The notes under the pieces: model-generated | What the model was told of the DNA's origin: nothing | Database searches by the model: none | What the model saw: only the letters and a program-made list of their open reading frames with translations | NCBI GenBank assembly: GCA_963790075.1 | Contig: CAWBNG010000004.1 | Span: 248,001-312,000 of the forward strand | DNA length: 64,000 nucleotides | Reading direction: 5' to 3' | Source: CAYOUV01 sp963790075 | Lineage (GTDB): Bacteria > Chloroflexota > Anaerolineae > Anaerolineales > Villigracilaceae | Translations under genes and position numbers: made by a program | In this document: one piece after another, positions 7,083-16,274 of the stretch | Position numbering within the stretch: position 1 is the first letter of the stretch | How the letters are laid out: each line of letters opens with the position of its first letter

Positions 7083-8555
7083 GTGACAGCCCGTATCCTT
7101 TTCTTATCTGCCTGCTTCCTGTCAGCCTGCACGACTGGAACCCCTGTAACTCCGGTTGTCCCGCCGCCCCCTCCAGCCGGTGAGACAATTACAGTCACCC
7201 CGCCTACCAGGACTCCAAGCCCCTCGCCCACTGCCTCCCCCACTTCCACCTCCAGCCTGCGTCCGCAATACCGCCTCGATCTGTTACTCGATTACGAAAA
7301 ACATACAGCCGATGTGCATGAGCGGATTCTTTATCCCAATCCAACCGGCGGGGTATTGGATAGCCTGAGGCTGGCGGTCGAGCCCAGCCTGTGGCCGGGC
7401 TGCTTTTTCCTCGAAAGCCTGAGCGTGGACGGGCAGGCCTTTAGCGACCTGGCTCCCGCGGATGGGCGCCTGGATTTGCCCCTGCCGGCCGTACTGCCCC
7501 CGGACAGGAATCTCCTGATCGAAATCCATTACCAACTCAAGCTGCCTGAGACCCGCCGCGGCCCGGATGATCGTATCCGCGAGCAGATCTTCGGCTACAC
7601 CGACCGCCAGCTCAACCTGGTCGACTGGTACCCCTTGGTCGTGCCGTACGAGGCCGGCCGCGGCTGGCTCTGGAACCGTCCGGCTAACTACGGCGAACAC
7701 CTGGTCTACGACCCGGCCGATTTCGAGGTCACGGTCCGCTTCGAGGGAAATGTCGTGCCGGTCCTGGCCGCGCCGGGAGTGGAAACGCCTGCGCCCGATG
7801 GAAGGCGCTTCGTGCTGCAGGACGCGCGCACCTTTGCCCTGTCCGCCAGCCCGGATTATGCTGTCGCAAGTACGCTGGTAGACGGCATCAGCCTCCGCTC
7901 GGTCTACCTGGCCGAGGACGCCGCTGGCGGGCAAGCCGTGCTGGATGCGACCGCCCGCGCGCTGCGACTCTTCGGGGAACTTTTTGCGCCTTATCCGCAT
8001 CCTGTCCTCGTGGCTGTGCAGGGCGATTTCGTGCCCAGCATGGAGTACGACGGGCTGTTCTTCGTCGGTCACCCCTTTTACCACTACGTCAACGGCACGC
8101 CGCGCGACTACCTGATCGTCATCACCGTCCACGAGACGGCCCACCAGTGGTGGTTCGCGCTGGTCGGCAGCGACCAGGCCAACGAGCCCTGGCTGGACGA
8201 GGCGCTGGCGACCTACTCCGAGCGCATCTTTTACGAGCGGGTTTACCCGGATGACGTCGACTGGTGGTGGAACCTGCGCATCGCCAGCCACGAACCGCTG
8301 GCCGGCTGGGTCGATTCGACCATCTACGACACCGACCGGGTCTATCTGGACGCGGTCTACCTGCGCGGGGCCGAGTTTCTGGGGGCGCTGCGGGAGCAGG
8401 TCGGCGATCCGGCCTTTTTTGCCTTCCTCAACGATTATGCCCGGACTTACAGTCACCGCCGCGCCACGGGTCGGGATTTTTTTAACCTGCTCGAAACGCA
8501 CAGTGGGGCTGACATTTCCGGCCTTCTCAGGCTATACTTTAGGCATCTTCCTTAG
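7083..8555 (+). CDS. M1 family zinc metallopeptidase lipoprotein (paralog 1 of 3)
   Basis: 490 residues from GTG 7083, chosen because it gives a short signal peptide ending LSAC (Cys16) and has AAGGA upstream. A Pro/Thr/Ser-rich linker follows to about residue 55. The catalytic site is HETAH (350-354) followed by 18 residues and E373 in WLDEALATYSER, the exact HExxH-x18-E spacing of gluzincin M1 enzymes. The substrate-side motif is SMEYDGLFFVG, where classical aminopeptidases have GAMEN, so exopeptidase activity is uncertain. It is probably tethered outside the cell. It lies 32 bp after the Zn permease gene and 10 bp before paralog 2. Confidence 0.85.
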   Translation: MTARILFLSACFLSACTTGTPVTPVVPPPPPAGETITVTPPTRTPSPSPTASPTSTSSLRPQYRLDLLLDYEKHTADVHERILYPNPTGGVLDSLRLAVEPSLWPGCFFLESLSVDGQAFSDLAPADGRLDLPLPAVLPPDRNLLIEIHYQLKLPETRRGPDDRIREQIFGYTDRQLNLVDWYPLVVPYEAGRGWLWNRPANYGEHLVYDPADFEVTVRFEGNVVPVLAAPGVETPAPDGRRFVLQDARTFALSASPDYAVASTLVDGISLRSVYLAEDAAGGQAVLDATARALRLFGELFAPYPHPVLVAVQGDFVPSMEYDGLFFVGHPFYHYVNGTPRDYLIVITVHETAHQWWFALVGSDQANEPWLDEALATYSERIFYERVYPDDVDWWWNLRIASHEPLAGWVDSTIYDTDRVYLDAVYLRGAEFLGALREQVGDPAFFAFLNDYARTYSHRRATGRDFFNLLETHSGADISGLLRLYFRHLP

Positions 8556-8565
8556 GACCAGACGC

Positions 8566-10056
8566 ATGCACCTCCGACGCCTTTTCTTGACTGCCCTGAT
8601 TGCGACCCTTCTGCTGACCGCCTGCGCGGATCGGACTCAGCCCTTGGCCAACTCCAGCGCGACAGCGGCTTCGCCGTCTGCGACCGCTGCCCAGGCCACC
8701 CCGACTGACGCTCTGACACCTGAGCCGTCCCCAACCCCGCTGCCGTATCAAAGGCCGCAGTATACCCTGCAGCTCACGCTCGACTACCGCTTCAAAAAGG
8801 CTGAGGTAGTGGAGAGCATCCTGTATCCCAATCTGACAGGGGTGGCGCTCGACAAATTGGTACTGGCGGTCGAGCCGAACCTGTGGTCGAATTGCTTTAC
8901 GCTTAAATCGATCACCCTGGAGGATGGCTCAACTCCCTCCTACACCCTGGACGGGCAGCGCCTGGAAATCCGCCCGGTGGGAGGCCTGCAGCCCAATACT
9001 GCCCTGACCTTGAATCTTCAGTTTAGCCTGGCCATTCCCCAGATTCCGTCAGACCTCGATCCCAACAAAGTACGTCCACAGATTTTCGGCTACACATCGC
9101 GCCAGATCAACCTGGTGGATTGGTATGCGTTCGTGGTCCCGTTCGACCCGGCAGGCGATTGGGTGCTGCACGATCCCTGGTACTACGGCGAGCACCTGGT
9201 ATACCCAGCCGCCGATTTCGACGTGCGGGTCAAACCTGCCGATCCAGCTTACGCGCCCGTCCTGGCTACCAGCGCGCCCTCCGAACCGGACGGCGAATGG
9301 ACCCGCTACCGCCTGACCGCCGGCCGCAGCTTTGTCATCTCGGCCAGCACCGAGTACAAGGTTGCCAGTGCCGAAGCGGGGCCGGTCAAGGTTTACAGCT
9401 ATTATTTCGCTTTCAACGAAGCCCCAGGGCAGGCTGCGCTGGACGCGGCGACCAGGGCGGTCGAGATCTTCAGCCAGCGCTACGGTCCCTACCCGCACCT
9501 AAAGCTCAGTGTGGTGCAGGGCGATTTCAACGACGGCATGGAATTCTCGGGGCTGTTCTTCCTTCCCTTTGATTTTTACAACCTGTACCAGGGTAGCCCC
9601 CAGGGCTACCTGACCATCGTCGCTGCCCACGAGACCTCGCACCAGTGGTGGTTCGAGGCCGTTGCAAATGACCAGGCCACCCAACCCTGGCTGGACGAAT
9701 CCCTGGCGACCTACAGCGAGCGGGTCTTCTTCGAATCTGCCTATCCGAATCTGGTGCCCTGGTGGTGGGCTTACCGCGTGGACTATTACCAGCCCGAGGG
9801 TTACGTCGATATTCCGGTCGCGGACAGCGGCGGCTTCCGGCCCTACACCAATGCGGTCTACTTCCGGGGCGCGCACTTCCTGGAGGATCTCAGAACCCGC
9901 ATCGGTGATCAGGCTTTCTTCGGCTTCCTGCAGGACTACTACCAACAGGAAGACGGCCGCATCGCCACCAGCGCAGATTTCTTCCGCATCTTGCGCCAGC
10001 ACACCAGCGCCGACTTCTCCGACCTGCTCAAGACCTACTTCAAGAACAGCTATTAA
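8566..10056 (+). CDS. M1 family zinc metallopeptidase lipoprotein (paralog 2 of 3)
   Basis: 496 residues. The signal peptide ends LLTAC (Cys20), followed by an Ala/Ser/Thr/Pro-rich linker. HETSH at 355-359 and E378 in WLDESLATYSER give the same HExxH-x18-E site as its neighbours, and GMEFSGLFFL replaces the aminopeptidase GAMEN motif. The conserved frames FGYTSRQINLVDWY and YYGEHLVYPAADFDV align with paralogs 1 and 3 throughout, so the trio arose by tandem duplication followed by considerable divergence. The protein is expected outside the membrane. It starts 10 bp after paralog 1 and ends 3 bp before paralog 3, so the three are one transcription unit. Confidence 0.85.
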   Translation: MHLRRLFLTALIATLLLTACADRTQPLANSSATAASPSATAAQATPTDALTPEPSPTPLPYQRPQYTLQLTLDYRFKKAEVVESILYPNLTGVALDKLVLAVEPNLWSNCFTLKSITLEDGSTPSYTLDGQRLEIRPVGGLQPNTALTLNLQFSLAIPQIPSDLDPNKVRPQIFGYTSRQINLVDWYAFVVPFDPAGDWVLHDPWYYGEHLVYPAADFDVRVKPADPAYAPVLATSAPSEPDGEWTRYRLTAGRSFVISASTEYKVASAEAGPVKVYSYYFAFNEAPGQAALDAATRAVEIFSQRYGPYPHLKLSVVQGDFNDGMEFSGLFFLPFDFYNLYQGSPQGYLTIVAAHETSHQWWFEAVANDQATQPWLDESLATYSERVFFESAYPNLVPWWWAYRVDYYQPEGYVDIPVADSGGFRPYTNAVYFRGAHFLEDLRTRIGDQAFFGFLQDYYQQEDGRIATSADFFRILRQHTSADFSDLLKTYFKNSY

Positions 10057-10059
10057 CGC

Positions 10060-11652
10060 ATGCACCGATCCAGACCACATCTAAAGCATCTTCTTATCCT
10101 TCTGATCCTGGGCGTGACTTTGTTGTCCGCCTGCAACCTGGGCGTGCAGGCCCCGCCGCAGCAGGCGCTCGGACCCTACCAGCTGGTGACTGCCAACCCG
10201 CTTGCCACTGTCACGGCGACGCCTTTCCAGCCGGCCCAGCCGACCGCGACCCCAATTCTGCCCACGCCGGTCTTGCCGACGCCTACACAAGTCCCGCCTA
10301 CCCCAACCCCACTTCCGCCGACGCCGACCTCCACTCCTGCCCCGACCCAGCCGCCGCCCAGTCCGAACGGAGAGCGCACGCAGTACACCATGTACCTGGT
10401 GCTGGATTACGCGAGTCAGAATATGAAAGTGGACGAGACCATCCATTACACCAATCACACTGGCAGCGTGCTGAACGAGTTGATGCTGGCGGTCGAGCCG
10501 AATTTGTGGGGCGGCGCCTTCTCGCTGGTCGGCCTGAACGTAGACGGCGTGGTTGCCAACTACAGCCTGTCCGGACAGTCTATGCAGATCACGTTACCAA
10601 AGCCGCTCCAACCTGGCAGCGGGGTCAGCATTACCATGCAATTTTATCTATACATCCCCTACAAGTCCGCGCGTGGCATCTTTGGCTACGACGGTTACCA
10701 GCTCAACCTGATCGACTGGTACCCATTCGTGGTGCCTTACGTCCCCGGCCAGGGCTGGGTGCTGCACAACGCCTGGCCTGACGGCGAGCACCTGGTCTAC
10801 GACGCCTCCGACTTTGAGATCAACCTGCGGCAGACCGATCCGTCCATGGGATTGGTGATCGCCGCCAGCGCGCCGGGTGAGGCCAACGGCGACTGGACTC
10901 GCTACCGTCTTAACGCCGGGCGCTCTTTTACGCTGGCCGCCAGTCCTTACTTCCAGGTGACCAGCATCGTGGCCGGGAACGTGGTCGTCAACAGCTATTA
11001 CTACGCTGGCAACGCCTCCGCCGGCCAGGCTGTGGCCGATTACGTCGGCAAGGCCATGCAAACCTACAGCAGCCACTTCGGTCCGGCACCCTATCCGATA
11101 CTCAGCATCGTCGAAACAGACTACCCGGATGGCATGGAAAGCGACGGCCTGATCTTCCTCAGCAGCGCCTTTTACAGCCAGTACGACGGCACGCCCCAGA
11201 ACAACCTGACCTCGATCGGGGTGCACGAAGCGGCGCACCAGTGGTGGTTCGCGCTGGTCGGTAACGACCAGGCTATGCAGCCCTGGCTAGACGAGGCTCT
11301 CGCCTTGTATTCGGAACGCGTCTTCTACGAGGACAATTACCCCTATCTGGTTTCGTGGTGGTGGAACTTCCGCGTCTATTACTTCCAGCCGGGTGGCTGG
11401 GTGGATACCAATATCTACGATGCAGGCGGCTTCCGTCCCTACGTCAACGCCGTCTACCTGCGCGGCGCGGAGTTTTTAGAAGATTTGCGCGTGCGCATAG
11501 GCGACCAGGCTTTCTTCGGCTTCCTGCAGGATTATGCCGCGCGTTACGCGCACGGACGGGCTACCTCTGCCGATTTCTTTGCCCTGCTGCGTGAGCACAC
11601 CAGTGCCAATATTTCGGATTTGATCCATGCCTACTTCCAGGGAGCCTACTAG
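10060..11652 (+). CDS. M1 family zinc metallopeptidase lipoprotein (paralog 3 of 3)
   Basis: 530 residues. The signal peptide ends TLLSAC (Cys25), followed by the longest linker of the trio, a run of TPT/PTP repeats to about residue 105 that should form an extended spacer. HEAAH at 389-393 and E412 in WLDEALALYSER form the zinc site; GMESDGLIFLS is the GAMEN equivalent. The zinc site is intact in all three paralogs, so all are probably active. The start is 3 bp after the preceding stop. Differing linker lengths suggest different reach from the surface; substrates are unknown. Confidence 0.85.
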   Translation: MHRSRPHLKHLLILLILGVTLLSACNLGVQAPPQQALGPYQLVTANPLATVTATPFQPAQPTATPILPTPVLPTPTQVPPTPTPLPPTPTSTPAPTQPPPSPNGERTQYTMYLVLDYASQNMKVDETIHYTNHTGSVLNELMLAVEPNLWGGAFSLVGLNVDGVVANYSLSGQSMQITLPKPLQPGSGVSITMQFYLYIPYKSARGIFGYDGYQLNLIDWYPFVVPYVPGQGWVLHNAWPDGEHLVYDASDFEINLRQTDPSMGLVIAASAPGEANGDWTRYRLNAGRSFTLAASPYFQVTSIVAGNVVVNSYYYAGNASAGQAVADYVGKAMQTYSSHFGPAPYPILSIVETDYPDGMESDGLIFLSSAFYSQYDGTPQNNLTSIGVHEAAHQWWFALVGNDQAMQPWLDEALALYSERVFYEDNYPYLVSWWWNFRVYYFQPGGWVDTNIYDAGGFRPYVNAVYLRGAEFLEDLRVRIGDQAFFGFLQDYAARYAHGRATSADFFALLREHTSANISDLIHAYFQGAY

Positions 11653-11742
11653 GCCAGCAGGATCGCCTCGGCTTGCGGGCCGCGGTTGGCGGGTAGAAAG
11701 GCAAGGCTCAGTTGATTTAACGTAAATCCCTCCAAAATACAA

Positions 11743-11952
11743 TTAATGTGTCCACCACAGGTTTTCAGGGATCAACAACAAGATGATGCCACCTACGATA
11801 GCTATTATAGAAGCCAACAAGGTCATTTTCCAAATCGAACGAGCTTTTGCTTTTGATTGATCAAACTCCCTTGGGCGATAGTAGGACAAAGCCATTACAA
11901 GTTGAGAAATCCCAACTACGAGGAGAATGGTTACTAACTGCCAACCGTGCAT
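11743..11952 (-). CDS. Small two-helix membrane protein, unknown
   Basis: 69 residues from the ATG at 11950-11952, chosen because GAGGAGG lies 7-8 bp upstream on the minus strand. It has two hydrophobic segments (LVTILLVVGISQLVMALSY and LLASIIAIVGGIILLLIP) joined by a charged loop, YYRPREFDQSKAKAR. No family is recognised. It converges with the M1 gene at 11652. Confidence 0.6.
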   Translation of the reverse strand: MHGWQLVTILLVVGISQLVMALSYYRPREFDQSKAKARSIWKMTLLASIIAIVGGIILLLIPENLWWTH

Positions 11953-12011
11953 CCCTTTACCTCCTCGATCGTTTTGCACAAGCGTGCAATAGTAGATCTG
12001 TCTTACTTACT

Positions 12012-12509
12012 TCAATTGTCTAAAAATGCCTTTGCACTTGGCCCGGTGACCGTTACTGGGTTCAAGGGGACATCGATATACGCGCCGACCTGCTCGCCAT
12101 CCATATCTCCTACGTGGCCTACGACGATGATGCGGATCTCGATCGGCGTCGATAAACCTGGCACGTAGGGTAGTTCGCCGACGTTCAGACCTAAAGGATA
12201 TTCACTCGTGGTGGGTAAATAGTACGGCTGGCTGCCATTAAAGAAATTGTTGGAGATATCGGTCCACTTGCCTCCATCCCAGGTCAAGACTCGGATGCCA
12301 AAGTCGCCTGGGAAGACGATCGGTTTGTCGGATAAATTTATTAGATGTATTTGCATCAAATCCCCATTTTGATGGGAATTTCCCATCTCGCGGGAGTCTT
12401 CCAGCTTGATCCAGGTGTTCATCCTGTCTGGGGGAATGTCGATCCCGGGCAAAGAGCCTGGGGTAGCCGAGTTTGGCACGCAACAGACCAACAGGAATGC
12501 GGCAGCCAT
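12012..12509 (-). CDS. Probable lipoprotein of unknown function, start uncertain
   Basis: About 165 residues. The mature part (NTWIKLEDSREMGNSHQNGD then LINLSDKPIVFPGDFGIRV and VPGLSTPIEIRIIVVGHV) looks like one beta-sandwich domain. The N-terminus reads MAAAFLLVCCVPNS, a lipobox-like stretch lacking the usual positive residues. Those residues (KIKKHHILLTL) are encoded in frame just upstream, but no ATG, GTG or TTG precedes them; only ATT/ATA codons are available before the stop at 12564-12566. Either an unusual start or a lost start codon is possible. No ribosome-binding site is clear. Confidence 0.55.
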   Translation of the reverse strand: MAAAFLLVCCVPNSATPGSLPGIDIPPDRMNTWIKLEDSREMGNSHQNGDLMQIHLINLSDKPIVFPGDFGIRVLTWDGGKWTDISNNFFNGSQPYYLPTTSEYPLGLNVGELPYVPGLSTPIEIRIIVVGHVGDMDGEQVGAYIDVPLNPVTVTGPSAKAFLDN

Positions 12510-12704
12510 CAAGGTCAGGAGGATGTGGTGTTTTTTTATTTTTATATTGTATCGCCTAATTATTTATGGTCAATCAAATTAAAATGATCATTGCGAACGT
12601 CATGCTAATCCTGTAAGGCATCCGGCTTTGTGCCTTATTTTGGATAGCTTTTGGCACTTAGTGGGGCGATAAATCCGATGAAATACCCTATAATGGATAG
12701 GAAA

Positions 12705-13160
12705 ATGACTATTAATTCATCTCACAACATTTGGGACTTTCAAGCGCGCCTGACGCGCTGGCTGCTGGCCTGGGCTGTGCTCAGCATCGGTTTAGGCTTT
12801 GCGCTGCTGGCAGTCGGCAATGACTTCTGGCAGGGATTCGGCCTGCAGGCCGCCGTCTGGGGCCTGGTGGACGCCGGTATCGCCTGGCTGAGCCGCCGTT
12901 CGGCCCGCAAACGCCAGGCGGCCGCTGGTGACTCCGAGCGTGTCGCAGCCGACGAGGCACGCAACCTGCGCCGCCTGCTGCGGATCAACGTCTTCCTGGA
13001 CGTGTTGTATGTCCTGTTCGGCGTCTGGCTGGCGCGCGGACCGGGCCTGACGAATGTCTTCTGGCTGGGAGGCGGCTGGGGTATCCTGGTTCAGGGCGGT
13101 TTTCTGCTGTTCTTCGACAGCCTGCACGCGCTGCGTGTCCCCCAGGCAGTAGACAACTAA
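12705..13160 (+). CDS. Four-helix membrane protein, unknown (DUF6992-like in character)
   Basis: 151 residues from ATG 12705 (MTINSSHNIWDF); an ATG at 12693 is in frame, but a TATAAT at 12689-12694 overlaps it. Hydrophobic segments lie at about 18-36, 43-58, 100-112 and 122-140, with an arginine-rich cytoplasmic loop SRRSARKRQ between the second and third. WGLVDAGIAWL and LLRINVFLDVLYVLFGVWL resemble conserved stretches of small uncharacterised membrane families. Its stop overlaps the start of the hydrolase gene (TAATG), so the two are translationally coupled. Confidence 0.65.
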   Translation: MTINSSHNIWDFQARLTRWLLAWAVLSIGLGFALLAVGNDFWQGFGLQAAVWGLVDAGIAWLSRRSARKRQAAAGDSERVAADEARNLRRLLRINVFLDVLYVLFGVWLARGPGLTNVFWLGGGWGILVQGGFLLFFDSLHALRVPQAVDN

Positions 13161-14023
13161 TGGAAATCGAACACAGCTTCATCGCGACGGACGGCCTCCG
13201 CCTGCACGTGGTCCAGGCCGGGCCAACAGATGGACCGCCGCTGTTGCTGCTGCATGGCTTCCCCGAATTCTGGCGTGGCTGGGAAAACCAGATCGAACCG
13301 CTGGCCAAAGCAGGCTATCGTGTCATCGTGCCGGACCAGCGCGGCTACAATCTGTCGGACAAGCCGCGCGGGGTGCGAGCCTACGGCGTGGATCGTCTGG
13401 TCGCGGACGTGCTCGGGCTGGTGGAGATGCTTGGCTACCACAAAGTCAACCTGGTTGGGCACGACTGGGGCGCGGTGGTGGCCTGGGCTTTTGCGCTCTG
13501 GCACCCAGAGCGTTTGTCCAAGCTGGTCATCCTGAATGTGCCGCACCCGGCCGTCATGCTGCGCTTCCTGAAACGTGACCGGGAGCAGCTGCGCCGCTCG
13601 TGGTACGTCTTCTTCTTCCAACTGCCCTGGCTGCCCGAAGCCATCTTCCGGGCCGGGAACTTCCGCGGCGGCACGCGTATGCTGCGCGGCAGCGGAAAGC
13701 TGCACACCTTCACCAGTCAGGATGTGGCCGCCTATAAGCAAGCCTGGTCCCAACCCGGCGGGCTGACCGGGATGATCAACTGGTATCGGGCTCTCTTCTG
13801 GCACCGGCCGCAGTTACCCGGGGATTTGCACATACACGTCCCGACCCTGATGTTATGGGGCCAGCAGGACGTCGCTCTCAGCCATCGCATGGCGCAGCCC
13901 AGCATCGATCTCTGTGACGACGGACAGTTGGTTTTCTTCGAGCAGGCCAGCCACTGGGTGCAGCACGATGAGGCCGAAGCGGTGACCGGCCAACTGCTGG
14001 ATTTCCTGCGGCCGGACGGGTAG
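13160..14023 (+). CDS. Alpha/beta hydrolase, epoxide hydrolase-like
   Basis: 287 residues. HGFPEFWRGWENQI gives the oxyanion-hole HG motif, VGHDWGAVVAW carries the nucleophilic Asp102 used by epoxide hydrolases and haloalkane dehalogenases instead of Ser, and SHWVQHDEAEAV carries the catalytic His265; WGQQDVALS is the likely acid region. The lid sequence WYVFFFQLPWLPE and NWYRALFWHRP matches soluble epoxide hydrolases better than dehalogenases. It should convert an epoxide to a diol in the cytoplasm. It is coupled to the membrane protein gene by a 1-bp overlap; the substrate is unknown. Confidence 0.85.
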   Translation: MEIEHSFIATDGLRLHVVQAGPTDGPPLLLLHGFPEFWRGWENQIEPLAKAGYRVIVPDQRGYNLSDKPRGVRAYGVDRLVADVLGLVEMLGYHKVNLVGHDWGAVVAWAFALWHPERLSKLVILNVPHPAVMLRFLKRDREQLRRSWYVFFFQLPWLPEAIFRAGNFRGGTRMLRGSGKLHTFTSQDVAAYKQAWSQPGGLTGMINWYRALFWHRPQLPGDLHIHVPTLMLWGQQDVALSHRMAQPSIDLCDDGQLVFFEQASHWVQHDEAEAVTGQLLDFLRPDG

Positions 14024-14073
14024 GAAAAGCGGATTCCAGCGCATCTAAATCGCTGTTAACAGGAGCTTAAAAC

Positions 14074-14754
14074 ATGGATCGTCCTTTTGTCTTCCTCAAC
14101 GTTGCCATGAGCGCCGATGGCAAGATCGACAGCTTCGAGCGCCGCGGTGCAACGCTCTCGTCTGCGCGCGACAAGGATCGCGTGGACCGTCTGCGCGCCT
14201 CGGCTGACGCGGTCATGGTCGGCGGGCGTACGCTGCTGGACGAGGATCCCAGGCTGACGGTCAAATCTGCCGACCTGCGCGCCGAACGCCAGGCGCGCGG
14301 CTTGCCGCCTAATCCCGTCAAAGTCGGGATCGTCTCGCGCGCCGACCTGCGGCCGGATTCCGAATTCCTGAACGCCGGCCCCGCGCGCGTCCTGCTCTTT
14401 ACCACTGCGCAGACCTTGGCCGCGCAAGTCGAAACCCTGCAGGCCTGCGGCGCGGAAGTCTTCCTGCTGGGCGAGCGGCGCGTGGACCTGGAAGCCGCCT
14501 TGAGTGTGCTCAAAGAACTGGGCCTGCAACGCCTGATGGTCGAAGGCGGCGCGACGCTCAACTTTGAGTTGCTACGCCTGGGCCTGGTGGACGAAATGAC
14601 AGTCTACCTCGCGCCGCTGGTGCTGGGCGGGGAAAACGCCCCGACCCTGGCAGGCGGCCCGGGCCTGGTCCGTTTCGATGCGCTGCCCTTGTCCCTGGTC
14701 TCGGCCGAGGCCTGGGAGGACGGCGGTGTGCTGCTGTATTATCGAATCTCATAG
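14074..14754 (+). CDS. RibD C-terminal-type reductase (pyrimidine reductase of riboflavin synthesis)
   Basis: 226 residues with ribosome-binding site AGGAGC. The dihydrofolate-reductase-like fold is marked by NVAMSADGKIDS at the start, ADAVMVGGRTLLDEDPRL (cofactor and substrate loop), and LMVEGGATLNFELLRLGLVDE followed by LAPLVLGG toward the C-terminus. Such stand-alone proteins reduce the ribosylated diaminopyrimidine intermediate of riboflavin synthesis with NADPH. The next gene, 44 bp downstream, encodes GTP cyclohydrolase II, which supports that role. No deaminase domain is attached, so a separate RibD deaminase must be elsewhere. Confidence 0.82.
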   Translation: MDRPFVFLNVAMSADGKIDSFERRGATLSSARDKDRVDRLRASADAVMVGGRTLLDEDPRLTVKSADLRAERQARGLPPNPVKVGIVSRADLRPDSEFLNAGPARVLLFTTAQTLAAQVETLQACGAEVFLLGERRVDLEAALSVLKELGLQRLMVEGGATLNFELLRLGLVDEMTVYLAPLVLGGENAPTLAGGPGLVRFDALPLSLVSAEAWEDGGVLLYYRIS

Positions 14755-14798
14755 ACTACTGCTAAGCAAAGTGGTATATCTAACATCAGGAGAGAGCC

Positions 14799-15554
14799 AT
14801 GACTTTTTCACATACTGCAATCGAAGCCCTGCTGGAGGAAAATCGCAACCACCACTGCGAAGGGCTGGGTAAGGACCACGTCTGCGTGCGGGTCGAGGCG
14901 GTGGCTGAACTGCCTTCGCGCTTTGGCAGCTTCCACGTGATCGGTTTCTGGAACAACCGTGATGGCAAGGACCACGCCGCCTTCGTCCACGGCGACGTGA
15001 TCGGCGCCGATGACGTGCCGGTGCGCCTGCACTCCGAGTGTCTGACCGGGGATGCAATCGGCTCGCTGCGCTGCGACTGCCGCGACCAGCTCGAGACCGC
15101 CCTGCGCATGATCGGCGAGATGGACAAGGGCATCCTGCTTTACCTGCGCCAGGAAGGACGCGGCATCGGCCTGACCAACAAGATTCGCGCTTACAGCTTG
15201 CAGGACCAGGGCCTGGACACGGTCGAGGCTAACCTGGCTTTGGGCTTCCGCGACGACGAGCGCGATTATGCCGTCGCCGCCCACATGCTGATGTCGCTCA
15301 AGGTCAAGTCGATCCGGCTGATCACCAACAACCCGCGTAAGGTCAAGCAATTGACCGATTACGGCATCCAGATCAATGACCGCATCCCGATCGTCATCCC
15401 GCCCAATGATTACAACCGCTTCTACCTGGAGACCAAGGCCCACAAATCCGGCCACTGGATTGACTTCAGTGGCAAGGAGCATCTCGAGGAACAGCACGAT
15501 CGCCCGATCGTCAAGGGCATGACCTTGGACCAGATCAAAGCGCTGTACGAGTAG
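14799..15554 (+). CDS. ribA: GTP cyclohydrolase II
   Basis: 251 residues, the usual length for a stand-alone GTP cyclohydrolase II with a short N-terminal extension. The zinc site is C81-x10-C92-x-C94 in SECLTGDAIGSLRCDC. The family motifs YLRQEGRGIGLTNKIRAY and LGFRDDERDYAVAAHML follow, then IRLITNNPRKVKQL, which contacts the base and phosphate. The enzyme opens GTP to a diaminopyrimidine phosphate, formate and pyrophosphate, the first step of riboflavin synthesis. The partner reductase gene is 44 bp upstream. No dihydroxybutanone-phosphate synthase domain is fused, and no FMN riboswitch was seen. Confidence 0.93.
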   Translation: MTFSHTAIEALLEENRNHHCEGLGKDHVCVRVEAVAELPSRFGSFHVIGFWNNRDGKDHAAFVHGDVIGADDVPVRLHSECLTGDAIGSLRCDCRDQLETALRMIGEMDKGILLYLRQEGRGIGLTNKIRAYSLQDQGLDTVEANLALGFRDDERDYAVAAHMLMSLKVKSIRLITNNPRKVKQLTDYGIQINDRIPIVIPPNDYNRFYLETKAHKSGHWIDFSGKEHLEEQHDRPIVKGMTLDQIKALYE

Positions 15555-15584
15555 AGAGTCTGGCGTTAGAGATTAGGAATTCGT

Positions 15585-16274
15585 ATGAATTTTGAAGGAA
15601 GGGTATTCGTGATCAGCGGCGCGACTGGCGGCCTGGGACGTATCGCCGTCCGGGCGTTTGCGGAACGCGGGGCCGCGCTGGCGCTCTTGAGCACCGATCA
15701 GGACAAACTTGACGCACTGGCGGCTGAGCTGTCTTTGCCGGAGGCACGCGTCCTGACCCACGCTGCGGACCTGACCGATGGGGACGCGGTGCAAGCCGCC
15801 GCTGCGGCCGTGCGCGCCAAATTCGGCCGGGTAGACGGCCTGATCCACCTGGTCGGCGGTTGGACCGGCGGCCAAACCCTGGCCGAGGCTGACCCGCAGG
15901 CGTTTGCCTCGATGCTTGAACAGCATGCCTGGACCACCTTTCATTTGCTGCAGGCTTTTGTACCCGCCCTGGTCGAGAATGGCTGGGGACGCGTGATCGC
16001 GGTTTCCTCGCCGCTGGCGATGCATCCGTCTGCCAGAATGGGCCCTTATGCTGTTGCCAAAGCTGCTCAGGAGACGCTGCTGCTGACCCTGGCCCAGGAA
16101 CTGCAAGGCAGTGGCGTGACCGCCAACCTGCTGCAGGTTAAAGCGATCGATGTCAGCCACAAGGGCCAGGGCACACCGCCCGAAGAGATCCTGGCCGCCA
16201 TGCTCTACCTGTGCACGGACGAGGCCGGGATGGTCAATGGCGTGCGCTTACCGCTGGTCGGCAGCCCGGCTTGA
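15585..16274 (+). CDS. SDR family NAD(P)-dependent oxidoreductase
   Basis: 229 residues. The Rossmann motif is VISGATGGLGRIAVRAFAERG (TGxxxGxG form), HLVGGWTGG replaces the usual NNAG, and the catalytic pair is YAVAKAAQE (Y-x3-K) with the preceding IAVSSPLAM serine. The C-terminus ends in the usual ILAAMLYLCTDEAGMVNGVRLPLVG. It is a short single-domain dehydrogenase of unknown substrate, 30 bp after ribA and possibly in the same transcript. Confidence 0.8.
   Translation: MNFEGRVFVISGATGGLGRIAVRAFAERGAALALLSTDQDKLDALAAELSLPEARVLTHAADLTDGDAVQAAAAAVRAKFGRVDGLIHLVGGWTGGQTLAEADPQAFASMLEQHAWTTFHLLQAFVPALVENGWGRVIAVSSPLAMHPSARMGPYAVAKAAQETLLLTLAQELQGSGVTANLLQVKAIDVSHKGQGTPPEEILAAMLYLCTDEAGMVNGVRLPLVGSPA

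Noticed and set aside
7284..8501. 405-codon antisense frame opposite M1 paralog 1
   Set aside because: Composition is that of a reverse-complement shadow; the sense strand encodes an intact zinc peptidase.
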